Positions 1-8,180 of a stretch of DNA of 18,383 bases are shown here, piece by piece; the stretch's first letter is position 1, and every line of letters starts with the position of its first letter. A program made the translations under genes and the position numbers. The notes under the pieces are model-generated. The model made no database searches and was not told the origin of the DNA. It saw only the letters and a list, made by a program, of their open reading frames with translations. The DNA lies in NCBI GenBank assembly GCA_031270145.1, contig JAISYD010000010.1, positions 1 to 18,383 on the forward strand, read 5' to 3'. This DNA comes from Planctomycetota bacterium. GTDB lineage: Bacteria > Planctomycetota > SZUA-567.

Positions 1-129
1 TGCTGGATGGGCATGATCTCCAGCCGCATCGTGGTCGGCGACATGGCTGACGACGCAACCGCGCCGGAGCTTGATCGCGGCGCCCTGCCGGCCGCCGACG
101 CCGAATACAACGAAGTCCCCTGGCTCTAA
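1..129 (+). CDS. C-terminal fragment of an unidentified protein (5' end outside window)
   Basis: An open frame runs from the first base to a TAA at 127-129 and encodes about 42 residues, ending in an acidic stretch and the terminus NEVPWL. The fragment begins with a hydrophobic, Met-rich stretch (CWMGMISSRIVV) that could be the end of a membrane segment, followed by a polar tail. It lies 61 bp upstream of the DUF2318 gene on the same strand, so it is probably the preceding gene of the same operon. DUF2318/FtrD genes often follow permeases for iron or other substrates, but too little is visible to assign a family. Codon composition matches its neighbours. Confidence 0.5.
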   Translation, partial: CWMGMISSRIVVGDMADDATAPELDRGALPAADAEYNEVPWL

Positions 130-143
130 ACATTTTACCGCCG

Positions 144-160
144 GCCTCCATTGGGGAGGC
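144..160 (+). other. Small perfect hairpin before the DUF2318 gene
   Basis: GCCTCC and GGAGGC form a 6-bp perfect stem around a 5-base loop (ATTGG). It sits between the stop of the partial upstream gene and the DUF2318 ribosome-binding site (TAAGGA, near 177-182). No T-run follows, so it is not a classical terminator. It may affect mRNA processing or be chance. Confidence 0.3.
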
Positions 161-190
161 AAATATCTCTGAACTGTAAGGAATACAACC

Positions 191-646
191 ATGCATGGCA
201 AAACAGCAAAAACGTCCGCCCTGGCCCTTATGGCCGCATTCGCCGCCGCCGGCGCCGCCTTCGCCGGGCAGGCCCCGCTCACCACCGACAGCGATCTGGT
301 GATCCGCGTCGGGAGCCTTTCCTCCACCCCCACCTTTTATCCGGTGAGCGTCAACGGCAAGGCGGTGCGGGTCATCGCCGCGGTGGCGCCGGACAAAACG
401 GTGCGCACCGTCTTCGACGCCTGTCAGGCCTGCGGCGACGTCGGCTACACCTTTCAGCGCGACGCTCTGGCCTGCAAGGCCTGCGGCCAGCGCTTCGCCA
501 TCGCCAACATGGAAAAAGTCAAGGGCGGCTGCAACCCGGTGCCGGTCGGCGCCGCCAACAAAACCGAGACCGCCGACGCCGTCATCATTTCCAAGGCCTT
601 CCTCGAAAGGGCGGCCGACACCTTCGCCTCGTGGAGAAACCGTTAG
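191..646 (+). CDS. DUF2318 / FtrD-like periplasmic cysteine-cluster protein
   Basis: This 151-residue protein has an N-terminal signal peptide (hydrophobic residues 9-25, likely cleaved after AFA at 23-25). The mature part has the DUF2318 pattern: C78-x2-C81, C95-x2-C98, then the GGCNPVP motif at 112-118 with a fifth cysteine, C114. The family includes FtrD of the FtrABCD ferrous-iron uptake systems of Brucella and Bordetella, and its members are predicted to bind a metal or an Fe-S centre outside the cytoplasm. The start is ATG at 191 with TAAGGA about 8 bases upstream. It lies 35 bp before copA on the same strand, so the two are probably cotranscribed, suggesting shared metal handling (iron or copper redox). 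The family call is firm; the bound metal and the role here are inferred. Confidence 0.85.
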   Translation: MHGKTAKTSALALMAAFAAAGAAFAGQAPLTTDSDLVIRVGSLSSTPTFYPVSVNGKAVRVIAAVAPDKTVRTVFDACQACGDVGYTFQRDALACKACGQRFAIANMEKVKGGCNPVPVGAANKTETADAVIISKAFLERAADTFASWRNR

Positions 647-681
647 CATCGCCGTTTAGCGTCCTATTGGAGATTGCAGAA

Positions 682-3150
682 ATGACCAACGACACTTTGT
701 CCATAACCGGAATGAGTTGCGCCGCCTGCGCCACGCGCATCGAGAAGGTGGTCGGCAGACTGGCCGGCGTGCAAAGGGCGAGCGTCAATTTCGCCGCCGA
801 AAAGCTGGCGGTGAGCTATGATCCCGCCAGCCTGGGCCGCGGCGACATACAGGCCGCCATTGAGAAGGCCGGCTACGGCGTCGCCGCCGGCCAGGACGCG
901 GTCAGCGTGGTCATGCCGATCGGCGGCATGAGTTGCGCCGCCTGCGCCAAGCGCCTGGAAAAAGTCCTGGGACGCCTGGACGGCGTGTCCGACGTTTCGG
1001 TGAACTATGCCTCCGAAAAGGCGAAAGTGACTTTCGCCAAGGACAAGCTGCGCCTCTCCGACCTCAAGCGGGCCATTGAAAAGGCCGGATACCAGGCGCT
1101 TCAGGTTGAAAGCTCCACCGCCGCCGATACGGATCGCGCCAGGAAGCGGGAGGAGATCCGCCTCCTGTGGAACAAATTCGCCATCGCCGCCCTGTTCGCC
1201 GCCCCCCTGCTCTATCTCGCCATGGGCTCCATGGTGTGGTGGCTCCCCTTCCCCATACCGAAATACCTCGACCCCATGCAGTATCCCTTGAATTACGCCA
1301 TCGTGCAAATACTGCTGACGCTGCCCATCATCTATGTCGGCCGCCGCTTCTATTCGGTCGGTTTCAAGTCGCTCCTGGCCGGCGCCCCCAACATGGATTC
1401 GCTGATCGCCATCGGCACTTCGGCGGCCGCGCTCTGGAGCCTCTACGAAACCTGGCAGATAGTTTTGGGCAACCTCGCCGCCGTCGAGGGCTTGTACTTC
1501 GAGAGCGCCGGAGTGATCATCGCCCTGATCCTGCTCGGCAAGTCCCTGGAGGCGGTATCCAAGGGGCGGACCTCGGAAGCCATCAAGAAACTGATGGGGT
1601 TGGCCCCCAAGACCGCCTTGGTGATCCGGGACGGCGTCGAGGTGGAAACGCCCATCGACGAGGTGGAGGTCGGCAATGTCCTCCGGGTCAAGCCGGGCGA
1701 CAAAATCCCGGTGGACGGGATAGTCGTGGACGGCCGCACCGCCATCGACGAGTCGATGTTGACGGGCGAAAGCATGCCGGTGGACAAGAAGGCCGGCGAT
1801 CTGGTTTACGCCGCCACCATCAACAAATTCGGCGGCATCTCCTTCCGGGCGACCAAGGTGGGGCAGGAAACCGCGCTGGCCCAAATCATCAAGTTGGTCG
1901 AGGACGCCCAAAATTCCAAGGCCCCCATAGCCAAGCTGGCCGACGTGGTGTCGGGGATTTTCGTCCCGGTCGTCTGCCTCGTCGCCCTGGGCGCGGCCGT
2001 CGCCTGGTATCTAAGTTCCGGCGACGTCAAATTCGCCCTTACCATTTTCATCTCTGTTTTGATCATCGCCTGCCCCTGCGCCCTCGGCCTCGCCACCCCG
2101 ACCGCCATCATGGTCGGCACCGGCAAAGGGGCGGAGAACGGCATCCTCATCAAGTCGGGCGAGGCGCTGGAGGCGGCCAGGAAAATCCAGGTCGTCGTTT
2201 TCGACAAGACCGGCACCATAACCAAGGGCGCCCCGGCCGTGACCGATCTCATTCCGGCCCCCGGAATCAAGTCCGAGGAATTGCTGAAGGCCGCCGCCTC
2301 GGCCGAAAGCGGATCGGAGCACCCGCTTGGGGAAGCCATGGTCAAGCGCGCCGCCGCCGCCGGCCTGGCCCTGGACAAGGCCGAGCGCTTCGCCGCCATC
2401 CCCGGCCGCGGCATCGAGGCGTCGGTGGCCGGCGTCGAGGTGCTGATCGGCAACGCCAAGCTTCTGTCCGAACGGGGCATCGACTTCGCCGGGCTGGCCG
2501 ATGAACTGGAGCGCCTGTCCGGCGAGGGCAAGACCGCCATGTATGTTGCCCTCGACAACCGCCCGGCCGGAGTGGTGGCGGTGGCCGACGTGGTGAAGGA
2601 ATCAAGCGCCGCCGCCATCCGGGCGCTCCACCGGATGGGTTTGGAGGTGGCCATGCTCACCGGCGACAATCCCCGCACCGCCGCCGCCATCGCCAGGGAG
2701 GTGGGAATAGATCGCGTCTTCGCCGAAGTGCTGCCGCAGGACAAGTCCAACGAAGTGAAGAAGATCCAGGCCGAGGGCAGGACGGTGGCAATGGTCGGCG
2801 ACGGCATCAACGACGCCCCGGCCCTGGTCCAGGCCGATGTCGGCATCGCCATCGGCTCCGGGACCGACGTGGCCGTGGAGTCGGCCGACATCGTCCTCAT
2901 GCGCGGCGACCTCATGGATGTCCCGGCCGCCATCCAACTTAGCCAAAGCACCATCAGGAACGTCAAGCAAAACCTGTTCTGGGCTTTCATCTACAACACC
3001 GCCGGCATTCCCGTCGCCGCCGGGGTTCTGCATCTTTTTGGCGGCCCGTTGCTTGATCCCATTTTGGCGGCGGCGGCCATGTCCCTCAGTTCGGTGTCGG
3101 TCTTGACCAACGCCCTGCGGCTTAAGCGCTTCAAACCGCAAACCATTTGA
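682..3150 (+). CDS. copA: Cu(+)-exporting P1B-1 type ATPase with two metal-binding domains
   Basis: This 822-residue inner-membrane ATPase pumps monovalent copper (or silver) out of the cytoplasm. Two N-terminal heavy-metal-associated domains carry GMSCAAC motifs (C13/C16 and C85/C88). Next come the TGES actuator motif (361-364), the membrane CPC metal site (C464-P-C466), the phosphorylated aspartate in DKTGT (D508), the P1B His-Pro pair (H547-P548) and GDGIND (706-711). The last membrane pair has YN (in AFIYNTAGIP) and MxxSS (in AAMSLSSVSV), the signature of the Cu(+) subgroup rather than Zn/Cd pumps. The start is ATG 682, preceded by TTGGAGA at about 8 bases; the frame happens to stay open upstream to 151, but that part reads over the DUF2318 gene in another frame and is not coding. 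All catalytic motifs are intact and the length is normal for a two-HMA-domain CopA. Confidence 0.96.
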   Translation: MTNDTLSITGMSCAACATRIEKVVGRLAGVQRASVNFAAEKLAVSYDPASLGRGDIQAAIEKAGYGVAAGQDAVSVVMPIGGMSCAACAKRLEKVLGRLDGVSDVSVNYASEKAKVTFAKDKLRLSDLKRAIEKAGYQALQVESSTAADTDRARKREEIRLLWNKFAIAALFAAPLLYLAMGSMVWWLPFPIPKYLDPMQYPLNYAIVQILLTLPIIYVGRRFYSVGFKSLLAGAPNMDSLIAIGTSAAALWSLYETWQIVLGNLAAVEGLYFESAGVIIALILLGKSLEAVSKGRTSEAIKKLMGLAPKTALVIRDGVEVETPIDEVEVGNVLRVKPGDKIPVDGIVVDGRTAIDESMLTGESMPVDKKAGDLVYAATINKFGGISFRATKVGQETALAQIIKLVEDAQNSKAPIAKLADVVSGIFVPVVCLVALGAAVAWYLSSGDVKFALTIFISVLIIACPCALGLATPTAIMVGTGKGAENGILIKSGEALEAARKIQVVVFDKTGTITKGAPAVTDLIPAPGIKSEELLKAAASAESGSEHPLGEAMVKRAAAAGLALDKAERFAAIPGRGIEASVAGVEVLIGNAKLLSERGIDFAGLADELERLSGEGKTAMYVALDNRPAGVVAVADVVKESSAAAIRALHRMGLEVAMLTGDNPRTAAAIAREVGIDRVFAEVLPQDKSNEVKKIQAEGRTVAMVGDGINDAPALVQADVGIAIGSGTDVAVESADIVLMRGDLMDVPAAIQLSQSTIRNVKQNLFWAFIYNTAGIPVAAGVLHLFGGPLLDPILAAAAMSLSSVSVLTNALRLKRFKPQTI

Positions 3151-3164
3151 CCGGAGAAGCAGTC

Positions 3165-3869
3165 ATGAACAAGAAAATACTGGTTGGAATAGGGTTGTTC
3201 CTGCTAGCGGCCGCCGTCCTGGCGTTCAATCCCCCGGCCGCCCTGATTAAAGCGCTGTCCGTCGCCGACGTCACCGCCATATACGCGAAAAAGTCCTACG
3301 CGGAAATGCTGGCGTCGCTGCCGGAAAAGCCGGTCGCCGAAGCGGACGGCGACAGTTGGCGGTTTTTGGCGCCGGACGGCAGCGCCTCCTTCGCCTGGGA
3401 TTCCGGAACCGGCGCCGCCGGCCAACACGCCGCCCTGATGCGCGCCCCGGCGGAACCGTTCCTCCGGGCCGGGGCGGATCCCGCCAAGCTGCCGGCCGGG
3501 ATGCTTCGGGACGGGATGTTGAACATCGCCCTCGATTCCGCCGGCCGGAGCGCCGCGAAAACCGGCGCTTCGCCGGCCGAATCGTTCGCCGATCTGATTG
3601 ACGCCAACCGGGAGCGCATCGGGTACCACTTCCAGCTTGGCCATTTCGGCCTGGATTTGGGCGGCGGCAATCTCCTGGAATGGGCGGGGGATCCCGTCGC
3701 CAACAGCCTCGATCTGGTTTTTGTGCTGGATCCGGAGGTTTTTTTAGGCGCCGGCGTTGATAAGGACCGGGTGGACGGTTGGCTGTTCGGCTCGGTCGTC
3801 ATCCACGACGCCGCCAGCGGCAGGAAGGTGGAAGTGCCGAAATTCCTGAAACCATTCAACTTGCGCTAG
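3165..3869 (+). CDS. Unknown secreted or membrane-anchored protein downstream of copA
   Basis: This 234-residue protein has an N-terminal hydrophobic segment (about residues 5-21, after a Lys-rich start) that looks like a signal anchor or signal peptide, so the rest is probably periplasmic. I recognise no family. The body is Ala/Gly/Asp-rich with no cysteines and no obvious metal-binding cluster. The start is ATG 3165 with GGAG about 8 bases upstream; an in-frame TTG at 3147 overlaps the copA stop and has no comparable ribosome site. Only 14 bp separate it from copA, so it is very likely cotranscribed and may accompany copper export, but nothing in the sequence proves this. It ends 54 bp before the convergent tct regulator gene. 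Confidence 0.75.
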   Translation: MNKKILVGIGLFLLAAAVLAFNPPAALIKALSVADVTAIYAKKSYAEMLASLPEKPVAEADGDSWRFLAPDGSASFAWDSGTGAAGQHAALMRAPAEPFLRAGADPAKLPAGMLRDGMLNIALDSAGRSAAKTGASPAESFADLIDANRERIGYHFQLGHFGLDLGGGNLLEWAGDPVANSLDLVFVLDPEVFLGAGVDKDRVDGWLFGSVVIHDAASGRKVEVPKFLKPFNLR

Positions 3870-3873
3870 CCTC

Positions 3874-3895
3874 GGGGACAAGCGGCCTTGGCCCC
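3874..3895 (+). terminator. Possible weak terminator hairpin after the copA operon
   Basis: GGGGACAAG and CTTGGCCCC form a 9-bp stem with one mismatch around a 4-base loop, immediately after the stop at 3869. No T-run follows, so this is at best a weak or Rho-assisted terminator. Its position between convergent genes makes the role plausible. Confidence 0.35.
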
Positions 3896-3923
3896 TGAAC
3901 CGATTCGCGGAGTTGGCGGGTTT

Positions 3924-4646
3924 TTAGATTTTTACCGATCCAAGGGAAGCGGCGAAAGTCTTTCTTGAATTCATGAGATGCGATTGCATAGTCTTGGCGG
4001 CTTTTTCGGAATCCCCCTTCACTATGCAATCGACGATTTTTCTGTGAATGGGAATGGTGATGACAATCCGGTCGCGGAAAAATTTCCGGTAATATCCCAT
4101 GATGTTGGGAGCCATGAATTTTATCAGCTCGGCCAGAACCGTGTTGTGCGAGGCGTTGGCTATGCCGATGTGCAGGCCAAGATCGACTTCAAGCCATCTT
4201 TCCTTATTGCCGTCGATGCTCCGCATCCGGTCGACGAGGTTTCGCAGAATTTCATGTTCCTCCCGGGTTCCGTTTTTTGCGGCCAAGCCGGCGGCATGGG
4301 TTTCAAGGAGAATGCGGGTATCGGCGAAGGACATGATGTCGTTGGATGTGAGCTTGAGGAGGTTGACGAGCATGCCGTTCATCGTCTGCGTCCCGATATC
4401 CGTTACCAACGTTCCCCGTCCCTGGACGGATTTGACGATGCCGTATAGTTCCAGCATTTTGATGCCGGCGCGGATATGCCCCCGGCTGACGCCGAGCTTG
4501 GCGCTGAGGAGGCGCTCCGGCGGCAAGAGATCGCCGGGTTGAAAACTGCCTTGCGCGATTAACAGCCGGATTTGTCGAACCACCTGATCGGCGGGTCGGA
4601 CTATCTCCACGCTGTGAAAAAAATCAAGGGCGTTTTTGTCGGTCAT
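3924..4646 (-). CDS. FadR-subfamily GntR transcriptional regulator with FCD domain
   Basis: This 240-residue regulator has an N-terminal winged helix-turn-helix (about 15-83), including the family-typical PGDLLPPERLLSAKLGVSR and the wing QGRGTLV. A helical FCD ligand domain follows, with the metal/ligand residues D155, H159, H201 and H223. FCD regulators usually respond to organic acids, which fits a gene at the end of a tripartite tricarboxylate transporter and aldolase operon; it is the likely sensor for that operon's substrate. I chose ATG 4646 because GGGA lies about 9 bases upstream and the protein then begins just before the conserved DNA-binding domain. An in-frame ATG at 4655 and another at 4757 are alternatives; the extra N-terminus looks unconserved. 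The gap to tctC is 246 bp, so it may also have its own promoter. Confidence 0.9.
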   Translation of the reverse strand: MTDKNALDFFHSVEIVRPADQVVRQIRLLIAQGSFQPGDLLPPERLLSAKLGVSRGHIRAGIKMLELYGIVKSVQGRGTLVTDIGTQTMNGMLVNLLKLTSNDIMSFADTRILLETHAAGLAAKNGTREEHEILRNLVDRMRSIDGNKERWLEVDLGLHIGIANASHNTVLAELIKFMAPNIMGYYRKFFRDRIVITIPIHRKIVDCIVKGDSEKAAKTMQSHLMNSRKTFAASLGSVKI

Positions 4647-4773
4647 CACAGCCATTCCCGGGCGTGGTCGAAAAGGGCGCCGCTTTGCGCTGAAAAGGTC
4701 ATGCCGGCGCGGCGATTTTTCATTGCTAGTGACGCCTTTATCCGGTAAGTTGGGCATAAGATGAGCCAGCCGA

Positions 4774-4793
4774 GCGAAAATTCGCCTTTTCGC
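4774..4793. repeat. Perfect 7-bp inverted repeat upstream of the regulator gene
   Basis: GCGAAAA at 4774-4780 and TTTTCGC at 4787-4793 are perfect inverted copies separated by six bases. The repeat lies in the leader between tctC and the FCD regulator. It could be an operator or a minor RNA hairpin. No T-run follows in either direction, so a terminator is unlikely. Confidence 0.4.
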
Positions 4794-4827
4794 GCGATTG
4801 CCCCGCCGGTCGCCATCCCAACAGCCC

Positions 4828-4872
4828 GCCCAGGACGGGCAGGCTGACGAGGCATCCCTGTCCGTCCTGGGC
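4828..4872 (-). other. Strong long hairpin after tctC
   Basis: Two 16-base arms (4828-4843 and 4857-4872) are inverted copies with one mismatch around a 13-base loop. The structure begins about 20 bases beyond the tctC stop when read on the minus strand. No T-run follows, so it is more likely to protect the 3' end of the upstream message or cause partial termination than to act as a full intrinsic terminator. It would lower expression of the distal regulator gene relative to tctC. Confidence 0.6.
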
Positions 4873-4892
4873 GATCCATAATGCCGTGGCGG

Positions 4893-5855
4893 TTATTTTT
4901 TTATGTAGCCCGCGTATTCCATCGCTTCCTTGCAATCGACCGCAACCTTCAGGAGGCTGTTTTTGTAATCGTCGCCGCTATAGATGCCGACGTTGAATCC
5001 GTTGGCGCTCAAGAATTTGCCGTAGTCGTCCGAAGCCCGGATGGCGTCAATCCTTTCCCGCAGAAAAGTCAGGATTTCCTTTGGCGTTCCCTTGGGGGCG
5101 CCAACGCCGACGGAGGCGGACAGCACCACGTCAATTCCCTGTTCCCGCAGGCTGGGAATATCCGGGAAGGTGGGCACGCGCTCGGTGCCGCTGTGTACCA
5201 GACATCTGAATTCGCCGGATTGGAGCTGGGGCACGGCCTCGCCCAGCGCGAGAACGGCGAAATCGGCGTGACCGCCCAGCAGTTCGACTACCGCGGCGGC
5301 GGCGCCGGTGGTGGGGATGAACTTGACGTCGTCGGCCTTTAGCCCCAACTTCTTCATAACCGCGAGGCGCATCAGATCATAGGGTCCGGATATGGTGGTT
5401 CCAATCAAGGTTATTTGGCCTGGACGCGATCGAATGTCGTCGACAATCTGCTGAAAGGTATGATATTTCGAATCCTTCCTGACCATAAACCCCGGAACCG
5501 AAAGCATGCACTGGGTGATGAGATCGAAGTCGTCCGGCGTCAACTCGGTAAGCCCCATGAATTTAAGGGTGGCTATGTCCATTGATATCAGGCCGAGGGT
5601 GTAGCCGTCAGGCCTGGCTGTGGCAAGGGCATTATGCCCGGTGACTCCGTTGCCGCCGGTGCGGTTGACGACATTGAAGGGGATGCCTATTTCCTTCTGA
5701 AGCGCGTCGGCGAAATAGCGTCCTATCCGATCCGTGGCGCCGCCCGGATTGTACGGGCAGATCACGCTGACGGCCCGAACCGGATAACCGCCGGCCAAGG
5801 CGGAAACGCCGTAAAAGATGAACGCCGACGCGAACAACAAGAGATTCTTCCTCAT
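4893..5855 (-). CDS. tctC: Tripartite tricarboxylate transporter substrate-binding protein (TctC/Bug family)
   Basis: This 320-residue periplasmic binding protein begins with a signal peptide (MRKNLLLF through about residue 21). The family signature follows directly: YPVRAVSVICPYNPGGATD, then NRTGGNGVTGHNALATARPDGYTLG, which forms the ligand-binding loops. The length is typical. TctC captures a carboxylate in the periplasm and delivers it to the TctA/TctB membrane complex; members bind citrate, other dicarboxylates or aromatic acids, so the exact ligand cannot be read here. The start is ATG 5855, preceded by a strong GGAGGG site; an in-frame TTG at 5873 lies upstream of that site and is not the start. 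It follows tctA by 90 bp in the same operon. Confidence 0.93.
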   Translation of the reverse strand: MRKNLLLFASAFIFYGVSALAGGYPVRAVSVICPYNPGGATDRIGRYFADALQKEIGIPFNVVNRTGGNGVTGHNALATARPDGYTLGLISMDIATLKFMGLTELTPDDFDLITQCMLSVPGFMVRKDSKYHTFQQIVDDIRSRPGQITLIGTTISGPYDLMRLAVMKKLGLKADDVKFIPTTGAAAAVVELLGGHADFAVLALGEAVPQLQSGEFRCLVHSGTERVPTFPDIPSLREQGIDVVLSASVGVGAPKGTPKEILTFLRERIDAIRASDDYGKFLSANGFNVGIYSGDDYKNSLLKVAVDCKEAMEYAGYIKK

Positions 5856-5888
5856 CTCAAACCCTCCCTCCAAATAGACCCAAGCGCA

Positions 5889-5905
5889 AAACCGGCTTCC
5901 GGTTT
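5889..5905 (-). other. Intercistronic hairpin between tctA and tctC
   Basis: AAACCGG and CCGGTTT form a perfect 7-bp stem with a 3-base loop in the tctA-tctC gap. Read on the minus strand it ends in TTTT, so it could cause mild attenuation or mark a processing site that favours higher expression of the binding protein. It is too short for a firm claim. Confidence 0.4.
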
Positions 5906-5945
5906 CAACCGGACGCCAATCCCGCGCCGATGCCGAACCTTCACA

Positions 5946-7454
5946 TCATTCCGCCCTTTTTGCGCGCCCGGACAGGGATGCCAATCCTCGCAGGCCGGCG
6001 CGAATTATCCTGTCCCCCGAAAAGATGAAGATGATGCAAAGGATCAAAAAGATACTTACAAAATTGTCGAAAAACGGCAAAAGCGATCCATCGCTTTTCA
6101 GAAGGCCGATCCGCAGATTGTTTTCGACAAGATTGCCGAGGATTATCCCGAGAATCATTGGGGAAAGCGGTATGTCGTTTTTCTCCAGAAAATACCCGAC
6201 GACTCCGAAAACCGTCATAATCAGGATGTCAAATGGGTTATTGTTCAAGGCGTATGAACCGACTATGGAGAAAAGGATCACGCCGCCCATGACTAGGTTC
6301 CTGGGCATCTTCAACAGCCAGGAAAACAGGCGTATCCCCAGGTAACCTATGGGAAGAAGCAAAATTTGGGATATATAGGCAATGGCGAACAAGCCGCTGA
6401 TTATTTCGGAGTTTTCGGTGAATATCATGGGCCCGGGACGGATATTATACATAATCATGGCGCCCAGAACCAAGGCCGTGACGCTGTCGCCGGGAATGCC
6501 GAACACCAGGGCCGGGATCCAGGCCCCGGCCACCGCGGCGTTGTTGGCGCTGGTGGGAGCGATGACGCCGGGAATATGGCCGGTACCGAATTTATCCGGA
6601 TCCCGCGACAGTTTCTTTTCGATCCCGTAGGAGAACCAGGCCGCGATATCGGCCCCCGCCCCAGGCAGGGCGCCCACCATCGTCCCCAGCAACGAGGACC
6701 GAAGAATCAGCCATTTGTTCCGGATTATCTGGCGCAAAATCTCGCTTCCTTCGCCTGGCGTCTTTTTGATTGCGACCGCCCGCTCTCCACCACGATCCAT
6801 GGGCGAACAGACGCTTTTCAACGCTTCGGAAACGCCAAAAAGTCCGATCATGGCGGGAACAAAGGACACGCCGCCGGAAAGATTCGCATTGCCGAAATGG
6901 AAGCGGGCGAAGCCGGTGGTGGTGTCGATGCCCACCGTTGAGATCAGAAGTCCAAGGCCGACGGAAATAACCCCTCTGAGGGGCGTCTTCATGCTGAGGG
7001 CGGCGCTGATGCTTAAACCGAACAGCCCTAGCCAAAAATACTGGAAATGCGTGAAACGCAAAGCGATTTTTGAAAGCGGCGGCGACAGGAAGACCAGCAT
7101 GGTGACTCCTATGGCGCCGCCTATCGCCGAACAGACGAGATTGATGGACAACGCCAGGGTGGCGCGTCCCTTCTTGGCCAGTTAATAACTGTCCAGGACC
7201 GCGACGCCCGACGCCGGCGTTCCCGGTATCCGCAACAGGGTGGCCGGAATGTCGCCGGTGAAGATGGCCGTGAAGGTTACGCCAATAATCATGGCCAACC
7301 CGGCCAAGGGTTCCATGTAATAGCTGATGGGGATTATAAGGGCGACGGCCATGGAGGCGGTGAGGCCGGGCGTGGCTCCCACGATCACGCCTAGCAGCAT
7401 GGACAGGAACCACGGCCAGATGATGTTGAAGGAAAGGATATGCGATAAAGTCAT
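5946..7454 (-). pseudogene. tctA: TctA large membrane subunit interrupted by an in-frame TAA
   Basis: Read through, this is a full-length TctA of 502 codons, the polytopic permease subunit of a tripartite tricarboxylate transporter. The first 90 codons (ATG at 7454) carry GVIVGATPGLTASMAVAL and GDIPATLLRIPGTPAS; codon 91 is TAA (7182-7184). The same frame then continues as LAKKGRATLALSINLVCSAIGG with about 411 intact codons, including GALPGAGADIAAWFSYG and IPALVFGIPGDSVTALVLGAM, to the natural stop at 5946. TctA homologues have an ordinary residue here, often Glu after ...VLDSY/GY, so one base change (for example GAA to TAA) explains the break. No frameshift is present. It could be a recent nonsense mutation, a readthrough site or a sequencing error. 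The nearest restart codon (TTG at 7151) has no convincing ribosome site. Confidence 0.85.
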
Positions 7455-7580
7455 GGTTTCCCAGCCTAATCCATATGGAAATGCGGCCCTTGATTGTTAT
7501 CGCGGCCCATCGGCTGTTCCGAGCTCCCCGGCGATTCGGCATAGGCGGCGGGGCAATCCGTCGGCCGTCGTTTTTGCCAA

Positions 7581-8066
7581 CTAGGTCGGCGACCATATTC
7601 CAGGGGGAAAATCGATATAAAAAACGTATTTAAAGAAATAGATGGTCAAGATCGTGGAAACGACGGCGAATATCGCGCTTTTGAACACTCCGGCCCGCAA
7701 GCGCCAAGTCACGACGAACACCGCCAACGCCCCCATTACGGCGAAACCGATCGGTTCAATCAGGAAGGGAAAGGCGAACATCAGCGTCAGCACGATGGCG
7801 GCGTTGTGGGTTCCCCGGTCGCGCAGCCATTCGGCCAAGCCGCGTTTTGGCGGCGAAGGAAGATTCGGATCGGATCGCCGTCTCTTTTTCACCTCCGCCA
7901 GCATCTCCGCGGCGGCGGCGGCAAAAATCACGATTGCCAGGAGTTGCGGGAAAAAGGCCGGGCCCGGAACCACGTTGCCGCCGCGGAAGTTGTTGGCGCC
8001 GGGAAAGCGCAGGGCATAGAAAAACACCGATGCCGAAAGGATCATGACTGCGGTTAGAATAGCCAT
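7581..8066 (-). CDS. tctB: Tripartite tricarboxylate transporter small membrane subunit TctB
   Basis: This 161-residue hydrophobic protein matches the four-helix TctB family in length and layout: a first helix at the N-terminus, a second after the loop GGNVVPGPAFFPQLLA, a charged cytoplasmic stretch (KKRRRSDPNLPSPPKRG, about 60-76), and further helices from about residue 88 to the end. The G-PAFFPQ segment is the usual TctB hallmark. TctB is the small subunit that assembles with TctA in the inner membrane. The family is weakly conserved in sequence, but the position between an aldolase and tctA supports the call. The start is ATG 8066 with only a modest AGG upstream. A 126-bp gap precedes tctA and a 114-bp gap separates it from the aldolase gene. 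Confidence 0.87.
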   Translation of the reverse strand: MAILTAVMILSASVFFYALRFPGANNFRGGNVVPGPAFFPQLLAIVIFAAAAAEMLAEVKKRRRSDPNLPSPPKRGLAEWLRDRGTHNAAIVLTLMFAFPFLIEPIGFAVMGALAVFVVTWRLRAGVFKSAIFAVVSTILTIYFFKYVFYIDFPPGIWSPT

Positions 8067-8180
8067 TTCAGCCTATCCCGAACGGGACACCCCCCGTAAT
8101 GAAATATTGCGGTTCAACCGGACGAATTGGCGGTTGCGGGCCGGGGGTCAAATGGATGGAAACCGTCCATCGCCAGGCGA

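Noticed and set aside
151..681. In-frame upstream extension of copA that would give a 999-residue protein
   Set aside because: It is Arg/Gly-rich nonsense in a frame overlapping the DUF2318 gene. The true copA start at 682 has a ribosome site and the conserved first metal-binding domain begins right after it.
664..1911. Long open frame on the minus strand opposite copA
   Set aside because: High GC and codon bias in copA leave the antisense frame open. The product is His/Gly-rich with no family pattern or ribosome site.
1167..2504. 445-codon plus-strand frame overlapping copA
   Set aside because: It is an Arg/Pro/His-rich shadow of copA in another frame.
8144..8180. Small inverted repeat (TGGATGG/CCGTCCA) after the aldolase gene as a terminator
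   Set aside because: It has a mismatch on the transcribed strand and no T-run, and the operon continues into tctB.
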